This document shows positions 1 through 5,183 of a DNA stretch of 6,847 nucleotides, piece by piece (the stretch's first letter is position 1; each line of letters begins with the position of its first letter). The position numbers and the translations under genes were made by a program. The notes under the pieces are model-generated. The model was not told where the DNA came from. It saw only the letters and a program-made list of their open reading frames with translations, and ran no database searches. The stretch is from positions 1 to 6,847 of the forward strand of contig CAJZFF010000091.1 in NCBI GenBank assembly GCA_915069725.1. The letters are read 5' to 3'. The DNA is from an uncultured Actinomyces sp. Lineage in GTDB: Bacteria > Actinomycetota > Actinomycetes > Actinomycetales > Actinomycetaceae.

Positions 1-911
1 CCGCCGAGCGTGCAGACATCCTCGAAGCGTGCGCCGCAGAACAGAGGAACAGGCGTCTCGCCGAGGATGAGATTGTTTTCAAAAATCCTGACAAGCTCCT
101 CTTCGATATACGTGGTATCACCCGCATCTTCGTAGGAAAGCACCTCGCTGCCGCCGTCGAGCGTATAGCGGCTCAGTATCGGCTCTGCATATGCGACGCA
201 GTTCGGGCAACAGGTCGCTGTGAGAATGCCGTCGATGCCGAGGAAGTGCAGCCGCGCATCCCGCCCATCCAGTACGAGCATATCCGCCATGCGGCTGCCG
301 CAGTGCGGGCAGTGCTCCTCCCGCGGATGGGCGATGCGGACGGGCGAGCGGCGGAGCTCCTCCTCCGATGCGGCGTGCACCAGCGCATAGCAGGTGTCGT
401 AGTTCAGCGTGCGGCGCCGCCCCTCTGCGTCGAACGTCCAGCCGCCGCACTGCGCATAGACTGCGGGATCAACGTGCAGATTCCCGCGCCACGGGCGCGG
501 TGCACGTTCGAGTGCGAGGAGTGCCGCAAGGGATTGGTCATCTCCCTGCATACCGAGGCACATCATAAGCTCGTTCGCCTCATGTGCGGCATCCGTCTCC
601 ATCAGTGCCGCGATCAGTCCGTCCCGCACGTCCGTCGGTGCATGATAGTAGAGTGCCGAGGGCCAGAAGGACCGTGCCGCGAGTGCCGCACGCGGGATCT
701 CCGGTACGAGCCGTCCGCGACAGCAGAGCAGATACCAGAAATCATCGGGGACATCCTCGATCTGTGCGATGATCTCCTGTTCCTTGGCCGCGACCTCCTC
801 GGGCGTCCATGCGAGTGCCGCACGGCGATTCGCCGCTGTCCTGCACCTCCAGCAGAGCCCCTTATAGCCGAGCTCCGTGCCGCAGTCAGGGCACTGGTAG
901 GGAAGCGTCAT
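1..911 (-). CDS. Zinc-ribbon protein of unknown function, partial (3' end outside window)
   Basis: Reading leftward from ATG at 911 the frame stays open for 303 codons to the window edge, so the C-terminus is missing. Residues 7-23 form a zinc ribbon (CPDC, nine residues, CWRC). A second cysteine set lies at 201-204 (CPHC) and 234-238 (CCPNC). The middle (about 35-190) is acidic and alpha-helical in character with no signal peptide or membrane segment, so a cytoplasmic protein is likely. AAAGGAG at 918-924 sits 6 nt before the ATG and fixes the start. The visible end, around residues 290-303 (PLFCGARFEDVCTLG), resembles the region leading into the C-terminal part of DUF1963/YwqG-like proteins. 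That is a family guess from memory and the function is unknown. It lies 352 bp downstream of metI on the same strand but has its own promoter, so it is probably not in the met operon. The coding frame is supported by codon pattern, SD and paired cysteines; the longer plus-strand frame over it is a shadow. Confidence 0.8.
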   Translation of the reverse strand, partial: MTLPYQCPDCGTELGYKGLCWRCRTAANRRAALAWTPEEVAAKEQEIIAQIEDVPDDFWYLLCCRGRLVPEIPRAALAARSFWPSALYYHAPTDVRDGLIAALMETDAAHEANELMMCLGMQGDDQSLAALLALERAPRPWRGNLHVDPAVYAQCGGWTFDAEGRRRTLNYDTCYALVHAASEEELRRSPVRIAHPREEHCPHCGSRMADMLVLDGRDARLHFLGIDGILTATCCPNCVAYAEPILSRYTLDGGSEVLSYEDAGDTTYIEEELVRIFENNLILGETPVPLFCGARFEDVCTLG

Positions 912-959
912 GATCGGCTCCTTTCCGTGATTCCTGTTGTGGGAATATTCATCTGTTTT

Positions 960-988
960 ATGATAGTATAGATGTATTACGGCTTCAA
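960..988 (-). promoter_or_regulatory. Sigma-70-type promoter for the zinc-ribbon gene
   Basis: On the minus strand TTGAAG (988-983) and TATCAT (965-960) are separated by exactly 17 nt. They match the -35 and -10 consensus at 4 of 6 and 5 of 6 positions. The surrounding DNA is AT-rich compared with its neighbours. The predicted transcript start lies about 40 nt upstream of the ATG at 911, leaving room for the strong SD. Confidence 0.55.
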
Positions 989-1020
989 TAGGTCTTTCGG
1001 GTAAAGTTTGGCAACAAGAC

Positions 1021-1044
1021 CTGCCTTGATACGGGTCAAGGCAG
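1021..1044. terminator. Perfect 9-bp stem-loop downstream of metI
   Basis: CTGCCTTGA (1021-1029) and TCAAGGCAG (1036-1044) are perfect inverted copies around a 6-nt loop. The hairpin lies about 220 bp past the metI stop and before the zinc-ribbon promoter, a sensible place to end the met transcript. Neither side has a proper T-run, so intrinsic termination is uncertain. It could instead be part of the suspected repeat. Confidence 0.4.
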
Positions 1045-1173
1045 TGCGCTCTACAGAATTTGCAAAATCCCGCCGCATTTGGTACACTTGCGGGAGTGTT
1101 GTAAGGAATCGCTGATAAAACAGTCCTGCAGATTGGCGTAGATTTTTTCGTCCGAACAAGGAGGCAAACCGGA

Positions 1174-1193
1174 CGCATAGCCAAAGCTATGTG
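1174..1193. repeat. Short inverted repeat (hairpin) after metI
   Basis: CATAGC (1176-1181) and GCTATG (1186-1191) pair around a CAAA loop. The stem extends by a G-T wobble and a C-G pair to 8 bp. It lies inside the small zinc-ribbon-like frame, which argues that this block is structured repeat DNA rather than coding. Confidence 0.4.
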
Positions 1194-1263
1194 GAGGATC
1201 GCGGGCACAGTGCGGGCAAAAAAGATGCGTCAAGATGGCGGCGGTGAATTTATCAGTGCTTCC

Positions 1264-1923
1264 TCAATGCCCACGCGCACGCGCGGCAAAGTAATTTCCC
1301 ACCGACTGTATGATCTGCACAAAGATGATGAGGACGACAACGGTAAAGAGCATGAGCGGGAAGTTCATACGCTCATAGCCATACGTCAGCGCGAGATCGC
1401 CCACACCGCCCGCGCCGATTGCGCCCGCCATCGCCGTCGCTCCGAGAAGCCCGATGGTTCCCGTCGTCACGGACAGGATCAGCGATCCCTTCGCCTCCGG
1501 CAGGAGGAAGTAGCGGACGATCTCATAATAGGACGCGCCCATCGCCTGTGCCGCCTCCACAATGCCATGATCCACCTCGAGGAGTGAGTTCTCAAAGAGC
1601 CGTGTGAGATACGGCGTGATGAACACCACGAGCGGAACCAGTGCCGCCGTTGTACCGATTCGCGTCCCGACAATCATCTTCGTCAGCGGCAGGATGAACA
1701 CCATGAGAATGATGAACGGTACGCTGCGGATGACGTTGACTGTGACGTTCACAATTTGATACGTCCAGCTGTGCGGCAGGATGCCGAGCGGCCGCGTGAG
1801 GATCAGCACAACGGCAAGCACCATTGCGAGCAGTGTGCCGATCACCAGCGAAACAAAGACCATATAGAGCGTTTCCTGCGCCGCAAGTAAGATCTGCGCA
1901 TTTGGTACACCTAACTCCATCAT
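1264..1923 (-). CDS. metI: Methionine ABC importer permease MetI
   Basis: Inner-membrane permease subunit that forms the methionine channel with the ATPase MetN and the binding protein MetQ. The product is 219 aa, normal for MetI. About five hydrophobic segments are visible (roughly 17-41, 56-80, 91-107, 148-172 and 187-208). The cytoplasmic coupling loop carries the EAA motif from residue 123 (EAAQAMGA) through LPEA at 141-144, which docks on the ATPase. The start is the first of two adjacent ATGs: AGGAGG at 1931-1936 lies 7 nt upstream and the ATG overlaps the metN stop as ATGA, a sign of translational coupling. A longer in-frame start six codons upstream has no better support. Composition and style match the left, Negativicutes-like part. 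No metQ follows in the window. The family call is confident; methionine as substrate rests on family resemblance and the adjacent NIL-domain ATPase. Confidence 0.93.
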   Translation of the reverse strand: MMELGVPNAQILLAAQETLYMVFVSLVIGTLLAMVLAVVLILTRPLGILPHSWTYQIVNVTVNVIRSVPFIILMVFILPLTKMIVGTRIGTTAALVPLVVFITPYLTRLFENSLLEVDHGIVEAAQAMGASYYEIVRYFLLPEAKGSLILSVTTGTIGLLGATAMAGAIGAGGVGDLALTYGYERMNFPLMLFTVVVLIIFVQIIQSVGNYFAARARGH

Positions 1924-3023
1924 GGATTCACCTCCTGCCACTCCACGCCCTGTGCGTGAATATAGTCCTCCACGCGCGCGAGCTCTGCGTCCTCACCGAT
2001 GAATTGGACAATGAATATCCCCAGAACCTGCTCCTCGATCTCGCTGACCGACGCGAAGAGCACGCTGGTCTCGACGGAAAACTCCCGCTGAATGCGATAG
2101 AGCAGATTCCCCTTCGCCTGTTCGCCGAGAAAGCGCAGCCGCAGCAAGCGATAGTTGCGCCGCTCCTCCTGCAGTGCTTCCCATATACTTTTGGGCAGCT
2201 CGTCGGGAATGACCGCCCGCACGAACCGCCGCGTCATTGCCTCGCGCGGCGCGGAGAAGATGTCGAGCGTCGCACCGTGCTCGATCACCCTGCCGCTTTC
2301 CATCACGGCGACGTGACGGCAGAGCTTCTGTATCACCTGCACCTGATGCGTGACAAAGAGGATCGTAATGCCGAGCTCCTGATTGATGCGTGCAAGCAGT
2401 TTCAGAATCGAGTCCGTCGTCTCCGGATCGAGCGCGCTGGTCGCCTCGTCGCAGAGCAGGATCGACGGCTGCGTCGCAAGTGCCCGCGCAATGCCGACGC
2501 GCTGCTTCTGTCCGCCGGAGAGCTGGGAGGGGTAGGAGGCGCCGCGGTCGGCCAGGCCCACGAGGTCGAGCATGCGCTTGACGACCGGGTGGCGCCTCCC
2601 GCCGGGGACGCCCGCGAGCGCCAGCGGGTAGGCGATGTTCTGCGCCGTGGTGCGCTGGTCCAGGAGATTGGCGTGCTGGAAGACCATGCCGATGCGGCGT
2701 CGGGCCTCGCGCAGCTGGCTGGCCGACAGGGCGGTCATGTCCTGGCCTGCGACGCTCACGTGGCCGCTGGTGGGGCGCTCCAGAGAGGTCAGGCAGCGCA
2801 CGAGCGTGGACTTGCCGGCCCCGGAGGTGCCGACGATGCCGTGGATGGAGCCGGCGGCGACGTCGAGGCTGAGCCCGTCCAGGGCGCGCACCTCCTTGCC
2901 GCTGCGCAGGCGGTAGACCTTGTGGACGTCGCGCAGGGAGATCATGGGCTCGCTTGGAGAGCCGGGCACGTCACCGTCTTCGGACCGGCCGGGCTCGGCG
3001 GTCGACTGTTCGCTTGTGCTCAC
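1920..3023 (-). CDS. metN: Methionine ABC importer ATPase MetN, apparently chimeric
   Basis: Cytoplasmic ATPase that powers methionine import through MetI. From the GTG at 3023 it is 367 aa, slightly longer than usual because of an acidic, serine-rich leader of about 25 residues. All nucleotide-binding motifs are present: Walker A GTSGAGKST (65-73), Q-loop Gln116, signature LSGGQ (168-172), Walker B ILLCDE (188-193) and switch His226. A C-terminal NIL regulatory domain covers about 275-365 and, in studied MetN proteins, binds methionine to inhibit transport. GTG is chosen because GGAGG (3029-3033) lies 5 nt upstream; an ATG at 3035 and a GTG at 3119 fall in or before the riboswitch. Residues 1 to about 168 have very GC-rich actinobacterial codons. 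From about 174 on, composition drops and matches metI. The fused frame looks intact, but the protein probably does not exist in one organism. Confidence 0.85.
   Translation of the reverse strand: MSTSEQSTAEPGRSEDGDVPGSPSEPMISLRDVHKVYRLRSGKEVRALDGLSLDVAAGSIHGIVGTSGAGKSTLVRCLTSLERPTSGHVSVAGQDMTALSASQLREARRRIGMVFQHANLLDQRTTAQNIAYPLALAGVPGGRRHPVVKRMLDLVGLADRGASYPSQLSGGQKQRVGIARALATQPSILLCDEATSALDPETTDSILKLLARINQELGITILFVTHQVQVIQKLCRHVAVMESGRVIEHGATLDIFSAPREAMTRRFVRAVIPDELPKSIWEALQEERRNYRLLRLRFLGEQAKGNLLYRIQREFSVETSVLFASVSEIEEQVLGIFIVQFIGEDAELARVEDYIHAQGVEWQEVNP
2500..2530. other. Probable chimeric junction inside metN
   Basis: The character of the DNA changes here. Hand counts give about 62% G+C at 2101-2160 and about 78% at 2581-2640. 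The switch falls on the codons for LSGGQKQR, the ABC signature, where unrelated metN genes can share a run of near-identical bases. That is where an assembler or a PCR step would jump between two templates. The reading frame is kept, as expected when homologous genes are joined at aligned positions. The exact base cannot be fixed because the shared stretch belongs to both parents. Confidence 0.7.
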
Positions 3024-3031
3024 GTATTCCT

Positions 3032-3115
3032 CCATCGTTCCTGGCGGAAGCACCCGCACCATGAAGGGGGTTGCTGCAATGTCGTCGAGCCAGGTCTCTC
3101 GGTTGCTCTGGATGG
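3032..3115 (-). ncRNA. SAM riboswitch (S-box clan, possibly SAM-I/IV variant) in the metN leader
   Basis: The leader folds like a SAM-I-type aptamer. P1 is CCATC (3115-3111) with GATGG (3036-3032). P2 pairs GCAA (3106-3103) with TTGC (3079-3076), with the conserved AGAG before it and a kink-turn-like GAGAGA/GACGA pair of strands. The P2 tip is GAG/CTC, followed by the hallmark GCAACC (3074-3069). P3 pairs ACCC (3071-3068) with GGGT (3055-3052), followed by GTGCT. The P2 loop CCTGG (3094-3090) is complementary to CCAGG (3044-3040), matching the known pseudoknot. The P4 hairpin of classical SAM-I seems absent, which suggests the SAM-I/IV variant. The SD (GGAGG, 3033-3029) overlaps the 3' strand of P1, so SAM binding should hide it and block metN translation. 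The mechanism is inferred; the core match is seen directly. Confidence 0.85.
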
Positions 3116-3123
3116 CCACGAGT

Positions 3124-3153
3124 AACTTACGCAGCGCCGCCTTCGTGACGCAA
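3124..3153 (-). promoter_or_regulatory. Candidate promoter of metN and its riboswitch
   Basis: On the minus strand TTGCGT (3153-3148) and TAAGTT (3129-3124) lie 18 nt apart. The -10 fits the actinobacterial TANNNT pattern; the -35 matches consensus only at TTG. The expected start, about 7 nt past the -10, is G3117, almost exactly where the aptamer's P1 begins. That agreement is the best support. Confidence 0.55.
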
Positions 3154-3318
3154 GCGAGGCCACCTTCAAGGGACCGAGGTCACGCCCTCCACTCGACACC
3201 TCTCGGCCAGGCCCTCAGTCTGCACGCCACCGGCGTTCCCGCAGCATCCTGGTTATTCCCAGGTCGCGTGTCGGCGCCGCTACTCGCGCCGCACAGGGCA
3301 ACGTGTTTGGATCTGCTC

Positions 3319-4314
3319 ATGAGTGCGACCGCAGAGCCGACCGCCCCCGACATCCTGGGAGAGCCGTGGGTGGCCCGCCGTATCCCGGTGACCGAGTCAC
3401 CCACGAAGGCGCCCGGCGCCGACCACGCCGTGCTCGTCTTCCAGCGTGAGGCGGCCGGCCGGGCCAGCCGGCCCCGGCACTCGCGCGCGGTCCTCTACCT
3501 GCACGGCCGCAGCGACTACTTCTTCCAGACCCACCTGGCCCAGGCCTATCTCGACGCCGGCTTCGAGTTCTACGCGCTGGACCTGCGGGCCTGCGGGCGG
3601 GCCGGTGTCGGACACCCCTCCCCGCACGACGTGCGCGACCTGCGCGTCCATGACGAGGAGATCGCCGAGGCCCTGCGCATCATCCGCTCCGAGCACGGGC
3701 ACGACGTCGTCGTCCTCAACGGGCACTCGACCGGCGGGCTGCAGGCGGTCATCTGGGCGGCCGACCACCCCGGGACCGTGGACGCGCTCGTCCTCAACTC
3801 CCCGTGGCTGGACCTGCGCGGGTCGGCGCTGGTGCGCTCCTACGGCTCGGCCTTCGTGGACCTCCTCTCGCGGCGGGACCCCGAGCGCGTCATCGGTGAG
3901 CCGGGCAGCGGCGATGAGGACAACTACGTGGCGGCCCTGCACCGGCGCTGGCGCGGGGAGTGGGACTGGGACCTGGCGCTCAAGCCGGCGCCGTCCTTCC
4001 CGGTGCGGGCCGGGTTCCTGGCGGGGATTCGGCGTCTGCAGCGCGAGGTCCACCACGGGCTGGGGATCCGGGTGCCGATCCTCGTGTGCTGCTCAACGGC
4101 CAGCGGCGGCGTCAAGGCGAGCCTGGAGGAGGCGCAGCGCTCCGACGTCGTCCTCGATGTGGAGCAGATCATCGACCGCTCCCAGTACCTGGGCGACGAC
4201 GTGACCGTCCGCCAGATCCCCGAGGGCGTCCACGACCTGGCCCTGTCCGGGCCGCTGGCGCGCGCCGAGTACCTTCAGGCCGTCATGCGCTGGCTGGACA
4301 ATCGCCTGCACTGA
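3319..4314 (+). CDS. Alpha/beta hydrolase (serine hydrolase, Hydrolase_4-like)
   Basis: A 331-aa predicted cytoplasmic serine hydrolase with no signal peptide or membrane segment. The oxyanion-side motif YLHGRSDYF is at 60-68 and the nucleophile elbow NGHSTGG at 134-140 places the catalytic serine at 137. The likely acid is Asp276 in SDVVLD (Asp280 is the alternative) and the histidine is His305 in EGVHDL. This order and spacing fit the Hydrolase_4/serine-aminopeptidase-S33-like group that includes lysophospholipases and monoacylglycerol lipases; the substrate cannot be read from sequence. The ATG at 3319 is chosen because the frame further upstream runs antisense through the metN riboswitch and has no protein-like character. 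No clear SD precedes it. The gene diverges from metN and converges on the phosphatase gene, with 11 bp between the two stops. Composition is typical of the right part. Confidence 0.85.
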   Translation: MSATAEPTAPDILGEPWVARRIPVTESPTKAPGADHAVLVFQREAAGRASRPRHSRAVLYLHGRSDYFFQTHLAQAYLDAGFEFYALDLRACGRAGVGHPSPHDVRDLRVHDEEIAEALRIIRSEHGHDVVVLNGHSTGGLQAVIWAADHPGTVDALVLNSPWLDLRGSALVRSYGSAFVDLLSRRDPERVIGEPGSGDEDNYVAALHRRWRGEWDWDLALKPAPSFPVRAGFLAGIRRLQREVHHGLGIRVPILVCCSTASGGVKASLEEAQRSDVVLDVEQIIDRSQYLGDDVTVRQIPEGVHDLALSGPLARAEYLQAVMRWLDNRLH

Positions 4315-4330
4315 GTCGCTGAGCCTCAGT
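4310..4330. terminator. Small symmetric hairpin over two convergent stop codons
   Basis: ACTGAG (4310-4315) and CTCAGT (4325-4330) are perfect inverted copies 9 nt apart. The hydrolase stop (4312-4314) lies in one arm and the phosphatase stop (4328-4326) in the other. The 6-bp stem has no T-run, so it is at best a weak bidirectional terminator; the symmetry may be chance. Confidence 0.25.
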
Positions 4331-5036
4331 CGCGGGGCGCGGCGAGCTGCTCGGTGAGCTCGTCACTGACCCGTTCGACAACCTCCAGGGTGTCGAGGAA
4401 GTCGGCCATGGTGCCGTACCAGGGGTCGGGCACGTTGAGGACGCTGCGGGAGGACCCGCCCACGGTGACCGCCTCGGCCTGCTGAGCGGAGGCCGGGTCG
4501 AGCTCGCGGTACATGCGGATGCGGTCGGGCTCGACTCCCAGGCCCGCGGCGCGGCGCTGGAGGACGTTCCAGTGGGAGTCGGTCATCGCCAGCAGGAGGT
4601 CGGCCTCGGTGATCTCGGCGTCGGTGACGCGGTGGGCGGTGTGGGAGGCGATGGCGATGCCCGTGGCGCGCGAGACGTCGTCGGCGCCGGTGCCGTAGCC
4701 GGCCTCGGTCAGGACGCGGCGGGCCCGGGAGTCGATGGGGTTGCCGCGCTCCTCGTCGGAGACGCCGGCGGAGGTGACGGTCACGCCGCCCGGCCCGGAG
4801 TCGGGGATGCCTGCGGCGGCGAGGCGGTCGCGCAGGACGATCTCGGCCATGGCGGAGCGGCAGATGTTGCCGGTGCACACCATGACGACCCGGTAGGGGC
4901 CGGCGCCGCGGGGATCGGGCAGCGGGGCGGGCGCTGCGGCGGCTGAACCGGCGGCGGACGCGGTGGAGGAGGCGGAGGTGGCTGAGGTGATCTTGGTGCT
5001 GGCGTCGGAGGAGCTCACGCCCCGAGCCTTGCGCAC
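4326..5036 (-). CDS. Low-molecular-weight protein tyrosine phosphatase with N-terminal extension
   Basis: Cytoplasmic phosphatase that removes phosphate from tyrosine residues through a cysteinyl-phosphate intermediate. Relatives act on bacterial tyrosine kinases of polysaccharide export or, when secreted, on host proteins; the role here is unknown. The P-loop VCTGNICRS is at 53-61 with nucleophile Cys54 and Arg60, and the general acid is Asp204 in DPWYG. From 236 codons, about 47 precede the catalytic domain, which in most relatives begins only a few residues before the P-loop. This extension is rich in Ser, Ala, Thr and Pro and looks disordered. The GTG at 5036 is the longest start; a GTG seven codons in (5018) is equally possible, neither has a clear SD, and the only nearer start (Met52) would cut off the first strand. 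It follows pheA on the same strand after a 147-bp spacer, so it probably has its own promoter. Confidence 0.88.
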   Translation of the reverse strand: MRKARGVSSSDASTKITSATSASSTASAAGSAAAAPAPLPDPRGAGPYRVVMVCTGNICRSAMAEIVLRDRLAAAGIPDSGPGGVTVTSAGVSDEERGNPIDSRARRVLTEAGYGTGADDVSRATGIAIASHTAHRVTDAEITEADLLLAMTDSHWNVLQRRAAGLGVEPDRIRMYRELDPASAQQAEAVTVGGSSRSVLNVPDPWYGTMADFLDTLEVVERVSDELTEQLAAPRD

Positions 5037-5049
5037 GCCGAGCTCGCCT

Positions 5050-5069
5050 GTCCACTGAGGTCAACTGAG
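5050..5069. repeat. Tandem 10-bp repeat upstream of the phosphatase gene
   Basis: GTCCACTGAG (5050-5059) is followed directly by GTCAACTGAG (5060-5069), identical at 9 of 10 positions. It lies 14 nt before the phosphatase start in the transcribed direction. It could be an operator, but two short copies can also arise by chance. Confidence 0.3.
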
Positions 5070-5080
5070 CTGAAGCATCC

Positions 5081-5149
5081 GCGCGTTCGTAGGGTAGGTC
5101 GCGCGTTCGTACCCTTTACCCCTCGAACGCGCGACATAACGTACGAACG
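5081..5149. repeat. Cluster of four CGTTCGTA/TACGAACG-type motifs between pheA and the phosphatase
   Basis: GCGCGTTCGTA occurs at 5081-5091 and again at 5101-5111, exactly 20 bp apart. Inverted versions follow: CGAACGCGCG (5124-5133) and TACGAACG (5142-5149). GTCGCGCGTTCG (5098-5109) and CGAACGCGCGAC (5124-5135) form a perfect 12-bp inverted repeat with a 14-nt spacer. The cluster fills the spacer between pheA and the phosphatase gene, both on the minus strand. It could be a binding site for a dimeric regulator of the phosphatase gene, a terminator hairpin for pheA, or a dispersed intergenic repeat. An AGGGTA (5091-5096), a TACCCT-type -10 on the minus strand, sits inside the cluster. Confidence 0.6.
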
Positions 5150-5183
5150 TGACGTCGGCACGAGGCGGCTGCTCGGGCCCCGA

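Larger units (their letters stand above)
912..1263. other. Gene-poor stretch between metI and the zinc-ribbon gene; possible dispersed repeat
   Basis: This 352-bp spacer holds a promoter at its left end, two hairpins (1021-1044 and 1174-1193) and no confident gene. On the minus strand a 60-codon frame (1233-1051, TTG start, no SD) encodes CPHC near its start and CTKCGG near its end, a zinc-ribbon-like pattern. A second overlapping frame (1159-977) has no recognisable motif. Short cysteine-bearing frames with hairpins and no ribosome site look more like an intergenic repeat or a decayed insertion than a gene. I have an impression, which I cannot test here, that similar blocks recur in Selenomonas-type genomes. 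Only one copy is in this window. Confidence 0.4.

Noticed and set aside
246..971. 241-codon plus-strand frame and a 110-codon minus-strand frame (118-450) at the left end
   Set aside because: Both overlap the zinc-ribbon gene, which has a strong SD, promoter, paired cysteines and natural residue composition; the shadows are Arg/Ala/Cys-rich.
1920..3023. The hybrid MetN as a newly evolved regulatory fusion
   Set aside because: Both halves are the matching parts of the same family joined at aligned positions, so no new domain combination is made; a template-switch artefact is simpler.
1824..3125. 433-codon plus-strand open frame opposite metN and metI
   Set aside because: It is antisense to a gene with all ABC ATPase motifs, has no domain-like sequence, and is explained by codon bias of the minus-strand gene.
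3024..3179. metN frame open upstream of the GTG, as an N-terminal extension or the end of another gene
   Set aside because: These codons coincide with the riboswitch and promoter; the apparent protein has no domain and a good SD precedes the GTG at 3023.
2920..3318. Long N-terminal extension of the hydrolase frame
   Set aside because: It runs antisense through the metN start, riboswitch and promoter, and family-like sequence begins only after the ATG at 3319.
5081..5149. CRISPR array
   Set aside because: The repeats are only 8-12 bp, occur in both orientations and are separated by irregular short gaps.
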